DNA from: Bacillota bacterium
GTDB taxonomy: Bacteria > Bacillota > Sulfobacillia > JAJYWN01 > JAJZPE01
Direction: 5' to 3'
Assembly: GCA_021787335.1 (NCBI GenBank)
Contig: JAJYMC010000007.1
Location: 1 to 42,715 of the forward strand
DNA: 42,715 bases
The translations under genes and the position numbers were made by a program. Within the stretch, counting starts at the first letter, position 1; every line of letters starts with the position of its first letter. The notes beneath the pieces were generated by a model. That model saw only the letters and a list, made by a program, of their open reading frames with translations. It did not search any database and was not told the origin of the DNA. Below, in pieces: positions 32,888 to 41,398 of this stretch.

Positions 32888-33331
32888 ATGAGCCGGCGGG
32901 CCACCCGTGAACTGGCCCTGAAAGTGCTCTTCCAGGTCGACGTCGGGCGGGCCGATCCCAAGCGGGCCCTCAGGTACACGGCCGCCCAGCAACGGGTCGG
33001 CGTGGATGAGGCCGAGGCGGCCCGCGAGCTCTCGGAGGACGACATCATCTTCGCGGGTGAGCTGGTCGACGGGGCCCTGGAGCACATGTCGACCATCGAC
33101 CAAACCATCAGCGATCACGCCAAGGAGTGGCGAATCGAGCGGATGGCCAACATCGACCGCAACGTGCTGCGGCTGGCCCTCTACGAGATGACCTACCGCG
33201 ACGACATTCCGGTCTCTGTCTCCATCAACGAAGCGGTGGAACTGGCCAAGAAATTCGGCACCGAGGAGTCCGGCAAGTTCGTCAACGGCATCCTCGGAAA
33301 CGCCGCGAGGCTGTTGAAGCGAGATGAGTGA
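32888..33331 (+). CDS. nusB: Transcription antitermination factor NusB
   Basis: This 147-aa RNA-binding protein acts with NusE in rRNA antitermination. Hallmarks are SRRATRELALKVLFQVDVG at the start, WRIERMANIDRNVLRLALYE in the middle, and SVSINEAVELAKKFGTEESGKFVNGILGNA. The ATG at 32888 has no clear ribosome-binding site, and the TnpB element ends only about 30 nt upstream, so its expression signals may have been changed by the insertion. The next gene starts 6 nt after its stop. Confidence 0.94.
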   Translation: MSRRATRELALKVLFQVDVGRADPKRALRYTAAQQRVGVDEAEAARELSEDDIIFAGELVDGALEHMSTIDQTISDHAKEWRIERMANIDRNVLRLALYEMTYRDDIPVSVSINEAVELAKKFGTEESGKFVNGILGNAARLLKRDE

Positions 33332-33337
33332 GCCGCC

Positions 33338-34441
33338 ATGAGTGAGCCGACGGGACGTGTCCGGGCCATCCTCGGCCTGGATACGAGCTACTATACGACC
33401 TCCGCGGCCCTGGTCGACACGACCGGGGCGCGGCTCGCCGACGCCAGGCGCCCCGTGGCCGTACCGGCCGGGGCGCGCGGGCTGGCCCAGTCGGAGGCGG
33501 TCTTTCGACACCTGCTGTCCCTGCCGGAAGTCCTCGAGCAGGCCCTGGCGGCGGCGTCCGAGGCCGCCGGCGGTCTCCCGGTGCGGGTGGCCGCCGTGGC
33601 CGCCACCGTCGCCCCGCGCCCGGAGATGGGGTCGTACATGCCCGTCTTCAAGGTGGCCGAGGGCTTCGGCCGCTCCCTGGCGGCGACCCTGGGCGTGCCG
33701 ATGGTCCCCGTGACCCACCAGGAAGGGCACCTCCGGGCCGGCCTGGAGACTTCCGAGGCCGGTCGGGTCCTGGCGGCCGGGAAACGGCTCCTGGCCCTGC
33801 ACCTGTCCGGGGGCACCAGCGAGTTGCTGCTCCTGGAGCCCCTGATGGGAGCCAGGCGCGGCCGGAAACGGCCGCTCTTCGAGGTCATCCTCCTCGGCGG
33901 GAGCATCGACCTCCACGCCGGGCAGTTCCTCGACCACCTGGGCGTGCACATGGGCCTGCCGTTCCCGGCCGGACCGCACCTCGAGCAACTGGCCGAGCGG
34001 GGCGCGGGGGAGAACGGCGGGAAAGAGAACCGCCCGGGCGAGGTCCGCGCGGCGGAGAACGGCCGCGAGCCGGTCACCCTGCCCGTGTCCGGCGGCCGGC
34101 GCGACGAGCGCTACTTCTTCAGCCTCTCCGGGCCGCTGTCGGCGGCCTACCGGGCCCTGGCGGCCGGCGCCGCACCGGCCGACGTGGCCGCGGCGGCCCA
34201 GCGGACGCTGGCCAAGGCCCTCGAGAAGATGGTCCGGCCGGCCATCGAGGCCACCGGGATCCGCGACGTCCTAGTCGCCGGGGGCGTGGCCTCCAACCGC
34301 TACCTGCGCGGACGGCTGGCCGAGCGACTGGGCCACCGGGCGGTCGGCGGCCGGCTCTACTTCCCTGAACCCGCCCTTTGCGTCGACAATGCCGTCGGGG
34401 TGGCCTGGCAGGCCGCCGCCGTCGCCCGGCCGGGCCGCTGA
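33338..34441 (+). CDS. TsaD/Kae1-like (peptidase M22 family) paralogue
   Basis: This is a 367-aa protein of the ASKHA fold. It has the N-terminal phosphate loop GLDTSYYTTSAALVD, the metal-binding HxxxH in VTHQEGHLRAG, LHLSGGTSELLLL, GGVASNRYLRG and CVDNAVGVAWQAA with the third metal ligand Asp. These are TsaD hallmarks (tRNA threonylcarbamoyladenosine synthesis). The extra insert at about residues 220-250 (Glu/Asn/Gly rich) and the location after nusB match a second TsaD-like paralogue seen in some Clostridia rather than the canonical tsaD. No tsaB or tsaE is adjacent. Confidence 0.8.
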   Translation: MSEPTGRVRAILGLDTSYYTTSAALVDTTGARLADARRPVAVPAGARGLAQSEAVFRHLLSLPEVLEQALAAASEAAGGLPVRVAAVAATVAPRPEMGSYMPVFKVAEGFGRSLAATLGVPMVPVTHQEGHLRAGLETSEAGRVLAAGKRLLALHLSGGTSELLLLEPLMGARRGRKRPLFEVILLGGSIDLHAGQFLDHLGVHMGLPFPAGPHLEQLAERGAGENGGKENRPGEVRAAENGREPVTLPVSGGRRDERYFFSLSGPLSAAYRALAAGAAPADVAAAAQRTLAKALEKMVRPAIEATGIRDVLVAGGVASNRYLRGRLAERLGHRAVGGRLYFPEPALCVDNAVGVAWQAAAVARPGR

Positions 34442-34466
34442 CCTGGGCCGACGACTCCAGGGCCGC

Positions 34467-34506
34467 AAGGCCGCGGACAGCCGCAAAAGCCGCCGTGCGG
34501 CCTTTT
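34467..34506 (+). terminator. Terminator after the TsaD-like gene
   Basis: Arms aaggccgc (34467-34474) and gcggcctt (34497-34504) pair around a structured 22-nt loop and run into tttt. Confidence 0.65.
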
Positions 34507-34677
34507 CACGACGTGAAAACCCAGCGCAAGTGGCAAATTCGAGGGTTCTTTTCAGGCCCCTAAATATGTTAAGATAGAAAAAGTGGGTCCTGGAAAAAAG
34601 GATGCACGAAGTTGTACCAAGAATCACTATTGGGTTTCGGCCATTCCACACCACAAGGCACAAGGAGAGACCGGAGA

Positions 34678-35511
34678 ATGTTCAAGATCGTCAAGAAACG
34701 TGTCCTGACACCGGTGACCAAGCTCTATGAGGTCGAGGCGCCTCTGGTGGCCCGAAAGGCCCAGCCCGGGCAGTTCGTGGTCATCAGGGTCAGCGAGACT
34801 GGCGAGCGCATCCCGCTCACCGTCGCCGCGGTCGACCCCAAGGCGGGCACGGTCACCATCGTCGTCCAGGAGGTCGGCAAGACCAGCAGCATGCTCGGCC
34901 GGCTGGAGGCGGGCCAGTCCATCATGGACTTCGCCGGACCGCTCGGCAAGCCCGCGCCGCTGCTCGATTCAGGCCACGTCGTGGTCATCGGCGGCGGCTT
35001 CGGCGTCGCCCCCATCCTGCCCATCGCCAAGGCCCTCAAGGCGCGCGGCGTCAGGGTCACCGGCATCGTCGGCGCCCGCACCAAGGACCTTCTCATCCTC
35101 CTGGACGAGCTCCGCGAGTCCTGCACCGAGGTCCTCACCTGCACCGACGACGGTAGCTCGGGCAAGCAGGGCCTCGTCACCGATGTCCTGAAGGACCTCA
35201 TCGGCCAGGGCGTCCACATCGACCAGGTCATCGCCATCGGCCCGATGGTCATGATGCGGGCGGTCTCCGCGGCGACCCTGCCGTTCAACCTGAAGACCCT
35301 CGTCAGCCTGGACCCGATCATGGTCGATGGCACCGGGATGTGCGGCGCCTGCCGTTGCACCGTCGAGGGCAAGACTAAGTTCGCCTGCGTCGACGGCCCC
35401 ATCTTCGACGCCCACAAGGTCGACTTCGACGAGGCCGTCCGGCGGGGCAAGATGTACGCCGCCGAGCAGCGCCTGGCGTTCGACCGTTACAAGGCGGAGG
35501 TGGCCAAGTAA
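34678..35511 (+). CDS. Ferredoxin-NADP reductase-like subunit, NfnA/SudB family
   Basis: This is a 277-aa FAD/NAD-binding oxidoreductase. The FAD-binding barrel (ERIPLTVAAVDPKAGTVTIV) is followed by the nucleotide domain starting GGGFGVAPILPIAKAL. The C-terminus binds a [2Fe-2S] cluster with MCGACRC and a later Cys (KFACVDGP). It overlaps the next gene by one base (TAATG). Together they resemble NfnAB (electron-bifurcating NADH-dependent ferredoxin:NADP oxidoreductase) or sulfide dehydrogenase SudAB. ATG 34678 follows aaggagagaccggag. Confidence 0.88.
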   Translation: MFKIVKKRVLTPVTKLYEVEAPLVARKAQPGQFVVIRVSETGERIPLTVAAVDPKAGTVTIVVQEVGKTSSMLGRLEAGQSIMDFAGPLGKPAPLLDSGHVVVIGGGFGVAPILPIAKALKARGVRVTGIVGARTKDLLILLDELRESCTEVLTCTDDGSSGKQGLVTDVLKDLIGQGVHIDQVIAIGPMVMMRAVSAATLPFNLKTLVSLDPIMVDGTGMCGACRCTVEGKTKFACVDGPIFDAHKVDFDEAVRRGKMYAAEQRLAFDRYKAEVAK

Positions 35512-36905
35512 TGCCGATCAAACCGCGAACCCCCATGCCGACCCAGGAGGCCGAAGCTCGGAAGCGTAACTTCAACGAGGTCGCCCTGGGTTACACCGAA
35601 GAACAGGCCATGGCCGAGGCCGCGCGTTGCCTGCAGTGCAAGGACGCGCCGTGCCAGAAGGGATGCCCCGTCGGCGTCCAGATCAAGGACTTCATCAAGG
35701 CGGCCAAGACCGGAGACTGGGCGACCGCCTATGACAAGATCAAGGAGACCAACTCCCTGCCGGCCGTCTGCGGCCGCGTCTGCCCGCAGGAGGAGCAGTG
35801 CGAGAAGGTCTGCCTGCTCGGCAAGAAGGGCCAGCCCTCGGCGATCGGGCGGCTCGAGCGCTTCACCGCCGACATGGCCATGAAGCGCGGGGTCGAGGTG
35901 AAGCAGCCGGATGACGGCGCTCCCGGCCGCGGCCACAAGGTGGCCATCGTCGGGTCCGGCCCGTCCGGCCTCACCGCCGCCGGCGACCTGGCCAAGCTCG
36001 GCTACGCCGTGACCGTTTACGAAGCCCTTCACGCGGCCGGCGGGGTGCTCATCTACGGCATCCCCGAGTTCCGCCTCCCGAAGTCCATCGTCGCCGAGGA
36101 GGTCGACCTCCTCAAGAAGATCGGCGTGAAGTTCGAGACCGACGTCATCATCGGCAAGACGGTTACCGTCGACGAGCTGTTCGGCATGGACTATGAGGCC
36201 ATGTTCCTGGGCACCGGCGCCGGGCTCCCGAAGTTCATGGGCATCCCGGGCGAGAACCTCAACGGCATCTACTCGGCCAACGAGTACCTGACCAGGACCA
36301 ACCTCATGAAGGCCTACAGGTTCCCCGAATACGACACGCCGCTCAAGTCGGGCAAGAAGGTCGCCGTGGTCGGCGCGGGCAACGTGGCCATGGACTCCGT
36401 CCGCTCGGCCCTGCGCCATGGGGCCGACGAGGCCTTCGTCGTCTATCGCCGGACCGAGAAGGAAATGACCGCCCGGGCCGAGGAGTTCGAGCACGCCGTC
36501 GAGGAAGGGGTCAAGTTCAACTTCCTGACCAACCCGATGAAGTTCATCGGTGACGAGAACGGCTGGGTCAAGGGGATGGAAGTGCAGAAGATGGAGCTCG
36601 GCGAGCCGGACGCCAGCGGCCGTGCCCGCCCGGTCCCCGTCCCCAACTCGAACTACGTCATCGACTGCGACACCGTCGTCATCGCCCTCGGCACCAGCCC
36701 GAACCCGCTCGTCTCCAGCACCACGCCGGGGCTGAAGACGAAGGAGTGGGGCGGCCTGATCGTCGAAGAAGAGACCGGCAAGACGACCAAGGACGGCGTC
36801 TACGCGGGCGGCGACGCGGTCACCGGCTCGGCCACCGTCATCCTGGCCATGGGCGCGGGCAAGAAGGCGGCCAAGGCCATCCACGAGTACATCCAGAGCA
36901 AGTGA
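35511..36905 (+). CDS. NfnB/SudA/GltD-type flavoprotein (NADPH-dependent)
   Basis: This is a 464-aa protein. The N-terminal domain has the two [4Fe-4S] ligand sets typical of glutamate-synthase small subunits (CLQCKDAPCQKGCP and CGRVCPQEEQCEKVC). FAD- and NADPH-binding domains follow (IVGSGPSGLTAAGDLAKLG, VAVVGAGNVAMDSVRSALR, and GGDAVTGSATVI near the end). It is annotated in databases as homotetrameric glutamate synthase GltA, but the partner encoded immediately upstream makes an NfnAB/SudAB complex more likely. Confidence 0.92.
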   Translation: MPIKPRTPMPTQEAEARKRNFNEVALGYTEEQAMAEAARCLQCKDAPCQKGCPVGVQIKDFIKAAKTGDWATAYDKIKETNSLPAVCGRVCPQEEQCEKVCLLGKKGQPSAIGRLERFTADMAMKRGVEVKQPDDGAPGRGHKVAIVGSGPSGLTAAGDLAKLGYAVTVYEALHAAGGVLIYGIPEFRLPKSIVAEEVDLLKKIGVKFETDVIIGKTVTVDELFGMDYEAMFLGTGAGLPKFMGIPGENLNGIYSANEYLTRTNLMKAYRFPEYDTPLKSGKKVAVVGAGNVAMDSVRSALRHGADEAFVVYRRTEKEMTARAEEFEHAVEEGVKFNFLTNPMKFIGDENGWVKGMEVQKMELGEPDASGRARPVPVPNSNYVIDCDTVVIALGTSPNPLVSSTTPGLKTKEWGGLIVEEETGKTTKDGVYAGGDAVTGSATVILAMGAGKKAAKAIHEYIQSK

Positions 36906-37606
36906 GCCGCGAAGTAAGAACCCGCCGGGGTCACCATGCCCCGGCGGGTTTTATCGTCCTCATCGCGGCCGCGCTGTTGCTGGCCGCTCTGGCCTTCGCC
37001 TTCCTCACCAGGACCGACCCGGTCGAGGTCGAGAAGCCGGCTTTCCCGCACGACCAGGACGGCGACGGGGTGACCGACCTCGACGACATCGTCGCCGGGG
37101 CCCGCGCCTACGTCGAGACCAGGCCGCGCTATGCCGACGGCTACTACGCCGGGGGCTATCCGCCCGAGGGCGAGGGCGTCTGCACCGACGTCATCTGGAA
37201 GGCCCTCAAGGGCGCCGGCTACGACCTCAAGGCCGCGCTGGACGCGGACATCATCGCCCACCCCGGGGACTACCCGCGCGTCGGCGGCCGCCCCGACCCC
37301 AACATTGACTTCCGCCGGGTCCAGAACCTGGCCGTGTTCTTCAGGAAGTACGGCCAATCCCTGACTGAAGAGGTCAAACCCGGCGACCCGGCGAACCTCC
37401 GGGAATGGCAGGGCGGGGACATCGTCATCTTCGGCCGCAACCTCGACCACATCGGCATCGTCTCCGACCGGCGGCGCAGGGACGGTGTGCCGCTCCTGAT
37501 TCACAACGCCGGGGCGTGGGGCACCGAGGACGATTCGCTGACCCGCTGGCCGACGGGCATCCGCTATCATATCCGCTTTCCCAGGCTTCCCGAATCGACG
37601 GGTTGA
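36902..37606 (+). CDS. DUF1287 protein, membrane-anchored, NlpC/P60-like fold
   Basis: This protein of 234 aa starts at GTG 36902, inside the previous stop (GTGA). An N-terminal membrane helix (AGFIVLIAAALLLAALAFAFL) precedes a calcium-type Asp-rich loop, DQDGDGVTDLDD. The DUF1287 domain has Cys in GEGVCTDVIWKALKGAGYDL, His in GRNLDHIGIVSD and His in LLIHNAGAWG, consistent with a papain/NlpC-like triad. A strong terminator hairpin lies within codons 6-17. The alternative start TTG 36977 avoids this but lacks a ribosome-binding site and the positive N-terminus. Confidence 0.78.
   Translation: MSREVRTRRGHHAPAGFIVLIAAALLLAALAFAFLTRTDPVEVEKPAFPHDQDGDGVTDLDDIVAGARAYVETRPRYADGYYAGGYPPEGEGVCTDVIWKALKGAGYDLKAALDADIIAHPGDYPRVGGRPDPNIDFRRVQNLAVFFRKYGQSLTEEVKPGDPANLREWQGGDIVIFGRNLDHIGIVSDRRRRDGVPLLIHNAGAWGTEDDSLTRWPTGIRYHIRFPRLPESTG
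36919..36953 (+). terminator. Strong terminator overlapping the DUF1287 5' coding region
   Basis: A perfect 12-bp stem, aacccgccgggg/ccccggcgggtt, has an 8-nt loop and is followed by tttta. It lies 14 nt after the stop of the NfnB-like gene, exactly where its terminator is expected, yet inside the first codons of the downstream ORF. Confidence 0.82.
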
Positions 37607-37680
37607 TGCCGCGCGGCGACCCTCCTGGGGGATACTTGAACTGGCGACGGCCGTGAGCCGCCGTATGGGAGGGAGCCGTT

Positions 37681-38268
37681 TTGGACTGGAATGTCTTTTC
37701 GCTCATCAACGGTTTGGCCGGGCGCTGGCCGCTGCTCGACGCGTTCGGCCGCGAGTTCGCCAAGTATGGGATCCTGCTGTTGGTGGTGCCGGCGCTGGCG
37801 ACCTGGTTCTGGCCGCCACGAGACTGGCGTCCGGACGGTCGCGGACCGGCCGCTTGGTCGAATGTCCGCGCCGCGGCTCGGGCGGACGTCGCCAGAGCCG
37901 TCGTGACCGCCCTCCTGGCGATGGGCCTGAATCAGATCATCGGGCTCGTCTGGGCGCGGCCGCGTCCGTTCGTGAACCACCAGGTGCATCTGCTGATCGA
38001 GCCGGTCCATGACCCGTCGTTCCCCAGCGACCACTCGACCGTCGCCTGGTCGGTGGCGGGCAGCCTCCGGCACCTGCCGCGGTGGGCCCGCTGGTTCGGC
38101 GTGGTCGTCGCGGTCCTCCTGATGCTGGCCCGCGTCTTCGCGGGGGTGCACTACCCGCTGGACGTCCTCGGCGGGGCGGTCGTCGGGCTTTTCGTCAGCG
38201 CCATCGTCAGATGGGCGTGGCGCTTCGTCCCGCCGCGCTTCGACCTATGGCTGACCAGGCTGCCTTGA
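37681..38268 (+). CDS. PAP2 family phosphatase (undecaprenyl-diphosphatase-like)
   Basis: This 195-aa membrane protein probably dephosphorylates a lipid pyrophosphate such as undecaprenyl-PP. The three phosphatase motifs are GLVWARPRPFV, PSFPSDHST and ARVFAGVHYPLDV, with about five hydrophobic segments around them. TTG start behind atgggagggagccgtt. Its last 24 nt overlap the 3' end of the convergent FG-GAP gene. Confidence 0.9.
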   Translation: MDWNVFSLINGLAGRWPLLDAFGREFAKYGILLLVVPALATWFWPPRDWRPDGRGPAAWSNVRAAARADVARAVVTALLAMGLNQIIGLVWARPRPFVNHQVHLLIEPVHDPSFPSDHSTVAWSVAGSLRHLPRWARWFGVVVAVLLMLARVFAGVHYPLDVLGGAVVGLFVSAIVRWAWRFVPPRFDLWLTRLP

Positions 38269-40113
38269 GTTGAGCGGCTCAGCACGCTCCTGCCGGGGGC
38301 GCCTACAGGCGGGAAGGGCATTTTCGAATCGGTTTCGGACGGCGTCCAGGTAGTTTCGCGGAACGCTTGCGAAGGTTGGAGGCGTACCCGTGAGAACCGG
38401 CACCAACATGGTCGCATTTCTTGTGGCGATGATTGTGGCTTGCAAGGGCACCCAACAACGAAGCACGATATTCGGCGAAGTCTGGGCGAACACATAGGCC
38501 GTCCCCGCGGAGCGGCGCCCGGCCGGAGTTGTTGAAGGGGCGCCGACGACCAGACCATGGGTCCCCACGCCGTCAACGTTCGATAGGTCGGCCAGGGACC
38601 AACCGAACTCATCGCCGGCCCTCTCACCATCCAGTTGTTGCAGCACCATGCCGGTCCGGCCCGACCTGATGAAGACACTGCCTGCCCAGGTACGGCCGCC
38701 GGGGCTGGCCGAAGGGGCACCGGCGGCGAAGTCGGGAACGCCGTCGCCGTCGACGTCCACCGTCCCCAGAACGGACAGGCCCATCTCGCTGCCGGGCGCG
38801 GTGCCGTCAACCCTCAGAAGCGAGGTACCGGTGCGCCCGGAAAAGATGAAGACGCTGCCGGCGTCGGTCCTTCCTCCCGGGGACGCTGATGGGGCCCCGA
38901 CGACCAAGTCGGTGGTCCCGTCCCCGTCGATGTCCTGGATTGCGGACAGGGAGTAGCCGAGCTCGTCTCCCTGCTCCGGGCCATCCGACCGGTAGAGCAG
39001 GTCGCCGGTCGCCCCAGAGAAGGCCAGGACGCTGCCCGCGTCCGCCCTGCCGCCGGGCGCGGCCGAAGGCGCTCCCGCCACGATGTCGGGGACCCCATCC
39101 CCATCAAGATCCATTCCTCCCAAGACGGAGAAGCCCAACGCATCGCCGGCCGACGGGCCATCAAACTGGAACAAGGACGAACCATCAGCGCCGCTGAAGA
39201 CGAAGACACTCCCGGCAAACGGCCTGCCCCCGGGAGCCGCCGACGGAGCGCCCACGATGACATCAGGCGTACCATCGCCGTCGACGTCACCGGCCGCCGA
39301 CACCGCCCAACCCAGCTGATCGCCAGGGCTTGCCCCGTCGAACCGGTGGATGACCGAGCCGTCTTGGCCGGAGATGACATATGCGCTCCCAGCCAGGAAT
39401 CGTCCGGCCGGCGCCGCCGACGGGGCGCCCACGATATAGTCCGGCACGCCGTCTCCGTTGACGTCACCGACCAGCGCCAACGAGAAGGCAAGCTCCTCTT
39501 CGGTGGCGCTCCCATCCACCCGCTGAAGCACCGAGCCGTCTCGTGCCGAAGCCAGGAACAGGCTGCCGGCGTCAATGATCCCCCCGGGCGTGGTTGACGG
39601 CGCTCCGGCGAGGAACCCCTCGAGGCCGCCCGGGCCCGGTGGCCCGGAGCCGACGGCGTAACCAAGCTGGTCCCCGGCTCGTTCCCCGTCAAGGCGGCTC
39701 AACAGGGAGAAGCGGGTCGGCCGCGTGCGTGGGTGGGCAAAGCAGAGGAAACACACGATCCGTCCGACCGCGACTTCGACTCGTACATCTACTCCCGCCA
39801 GGCTATCGAGGTCGAGGAGAACGGACAGAGGGAAAGCGAGACGGTCTTCCACGAACACCATGCCCGATGGACATTGGATGCTGAATCGGAAACGCGCGCT
39901 GATCTCCGAGGAGACGCTGTAAAGGCCCTCGGCGACCGGGGCGATGAACGGCCCGGTGATGGACAGGGTGCCCGGAACGATGCCGAGGGGCATCGGCACG
40001 CACTGGAAGGTCGTACCGTCCGGCACGGTGAGCTGAAAACACCCACGTAGTGGGGCGATACACTGGTTTACGATTTGGCGCAGTTCGACGCAGGCGACCC
40101 TGGTCAGGTCCAT
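38245..40113 (-). CDS. FG-GAP repeat protein, integrin-alpha-like seven-bladed propeller
   Basis: This is a protein of about 622 aa. The N-terminal 135 residues are Cys-containing and of unknown kind (VACVELRQIVNQCIAPLRGC). Seven consecutive repeats of about 59 residues follow, each running LGxSV, then DxDGDGxPD (calcium loop), VGAPSAxPGGR and AGSVxVFSG. The first and seventh repeats have lost the Asp-rich loop. No signal peptide is visible. Start ATG 40113 is chosen for the aggtgg site; ATG 40143 is possible, and a start at 40200 would lie inside a terminator. It shares 24 nt with the convergent PAP2 gene. Confidence 0.82.
   Translation of the reverse strand: MDLTRVACVELRQIVNQCIAPLRGCFQLTVPDGTTFQCVPMPLGIVPGTLSITGPFIAPVAEGLYSVSSEISARFRFSIQCPSGMVFVEDRLAFPLSVLLDLDSLAGVDVRVEVAVGRIVCFLCFAHPRTRPTRFSLLSRLDGERAGDQLGYAVGSGPPGPGGLEGFLAGAPSTTPGGIIDAGSLFLASARDGSVLQRVDGSATEEELAFSLALVGDVNGDGVPDYIVGAPSAAPAGRFLAGSAYVISGQDGSVIHRFDGASPGDQLGWAVSAAGDVDGDGTPDVIVGAPSAAPGGRPFAGSVFVFSGADGSSLFQFDGPSAGDALGFSVLGGMDLDGDGVPDIVAGAPSAAPGGRADAGSVLAFSGATGDLLYRSDGPEQGDELGYSLSAIQDIDGDGTTDLVVGAPSASPGGRTDAGSVFIFSGRTGTSLLRVDGTAPGSEMGLSVLGTVDVDGDGVPDFAAGAPSASPGGRTWAGSVFIRSGRTGMVLQQLDGERAGDEFGWSLADLSNVDGVGTHGLVVGAPSTTPAGRRSAGTAYVFAQTSPNIVLRCWVPLQATIIATRNATMLVPVLTGTPPTFASVPRNYLDAVRNRFENALPACRRPRQERAEPLNSRQPGQP
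38467..39708 (-). repeat. Seven FG-GAP repeats of about 177 nt
   Basis: In-frame repeat units with high similarity at protein level, for example GDVDGDGTPDVIVGAPSAAP and VDVDGDGVPDFAAGAPSASP. Boundaries are approximate (residues 135-548 counted from the 40113 start). Confidence 0.75.
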
Positions 40114-40191
40114 AGGCACCACCTGCTTGCCTTTGCCAGACATTGGCTTTTTTGGTTTGGAGCGTTTGACTGTTACCAGTCTATGAAATTG

Positions 40192-40218
40192 AAGGACCAC
40201 CGGCCTACGGTGGTCCTT
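40192..40218 (-). terminator. Terminator of the gas-vesicle operon
   Basis: An 11-bp perfect stem, aaggaccaccg/cggtggtcctt, with a 5-nt loop is followed on the - strand by caatttcat. It lies about 60 nt after the last gvp stop. Confidence 0.75.
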
Positions 40219-40278
40219 CGCCGCATGTCTGGAGAGGAGCGGATCCCCCGGCTTCGACGGACAGATGACGGCGGCCGC

Positions 40279-41067
40279 TCACCCGTCTTCGCGGAGATCA
40301 ACCTGACTGAAGTTGTAGGAAGGCCAGGGCCCGGAAGGGCACAGCCTCATCCCTGAACCGGCCAGGTCATCCTGGATGGCCTTGGCTTCGGTCAGGAACT
40401 CGTCTCGGCGGTCCTTCTTCACCAGGTACGCCGCGTTCAATAAGGTCCGCTCCCCGGGGTTCGACCCGGCCATCGCCTCGTTCATACAGCTGTCCACGGC
40501 CTTACCCGCAAGCCGCCGGTGCACGCCCTCGGCCGTCTCGGCCAGGAGGCACTGACACCGTTCTCGCAGGGATTGCTCCAATCTTTTTCCCAAGAGGTAG
40601 GCCTGGCCCCTGGACTTGGCGGCCATCTCCCTTTGACCGGCCTCCACTTCCCGGGCGAGACGGGCCCGGAAGAAGGCCTCCGGTCGAGCGTGGAGCTTGA
40701 CTCCCCATTCCTCCGTGCCCCGCAGGTGGGCCAGCGCCGACTTGAAGTCCTCGTATCGCTCCGACAGAAGCCCCCTTATCCTCTCTTCGGAGTGGAATAT
40801 GGTGGCGAACCGCATGGGCAGGACCGGACATCGCTCCATGGCCCAGTCGACCACCCGGCTGTGGATGATCACCTTGGCCTCCACCCATTCGAGGGATTGC
40901 AGCTTCTCTTCGATGACTTCCTGCCCGAACTCCGCCAAGCCCACGGGGCTGACCACGGCGGCCAGATCCCCATGGGTCAGTGAGTAAACCTCGCGCACCT
41001 CGTCGACGCCCTTCGGGGCCGCCCCCAGGGGCTCCCCTTCGGCCACGCAGTACAGGTAGATTCCCAT
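40279..41067 (-). CDS. Gas vesicle protein GvpL/GvpF family (distal copy)
   Basis: This 262-aa protein has the GvpL/F hallmarks: GIYLYCVAEGE at the start, HSRVVDWAMERCPVLPMRFATIF in the middle and PSGPWPSYNF at the end. GvpF/L are accessory proteins needed for shell assembly. ATG 41067 follows gaggggctcaaggtg. It is the last gene before the operon terminator. Confidence 0.93.
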   Translation of the reverse strand: MGIYLYCVAEGEPLGAAPKGVDEVREVYSLTHGDLAAVVSPVGLAEFGQEVIEEKLQSLEWVEAKVIIHSRVVDWAMERCPVLPMRFATIFHSEERIRGLLSERYEDFKSALAHLRGTEEWGVKLHARPEAFFRARLAREVEAGQREMAAKSRGQAYLLGKRLEQSLRERCQCLLAETAEGVHRRLAGKAVDSCMNEAMAGSNPGERTLLNAAYLVKKDRRDEFLTEAKAIQDDLAGSGMRLCPSGPWPSYNFSQVDLREDG

Positions 41068-41086
41068 CACCTTGAGCCCCTCGCTG

Positions 41087-41380
41087 TCAGGCCATGACCT
41101 TTTGCTCCAGCCGTTCCACCCGGGTCAGGAGATCCTGGTTCTGTGTCTCCAGGGCCTTGGCTTTCGTGGAAAGCTCGGGATCGCTCTGCCACCAGTTGAT
41201 GCCCATCTCCATGGCCTTGTCCACGGAGGCTATGAGCAGCCGGACCTTGATGGTCAGCAGTTCCACGCTGACCAGGCTGATCTTGATGTCTCCGGCTATC
41301 ACCACCCCTTTGTCGAGGACCCTTTCGAGGATTTCGGCCAGGGTGCTCGACTGGCTCGCGTGCAGCATGCTGGATCCCAC
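41087..41380 (-). CDS. Gas vesicle shell-type protein, GvpA/J family
   Basis: This is a 97-aa protein from GTG 41380 behind aaaggaggatgatcg. The GvpA-like core is TLAEILERVLDKGVVIAGDI, then KISLVSVELLTIKVRLLIAS. The C-terminal extension includes GINWWQSDPEL and a short coiled-coil tail. The GD in place of the AW of classical GvpA favours a GvpJ-type minor component over the major shell protein. Confidence 0.88.
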   Translation of the reverse strand: MGSSMLHASQSSTLAEILERVLDKGVVIAGDIKISLVSVELLTIKVRLLIASVDKAMEMGINWWQSDPELSTKAKALETQNQDLLTRVERLEQKVMA

Positions 41381-41398
41381 CGATCATCCTCCTTTGCC

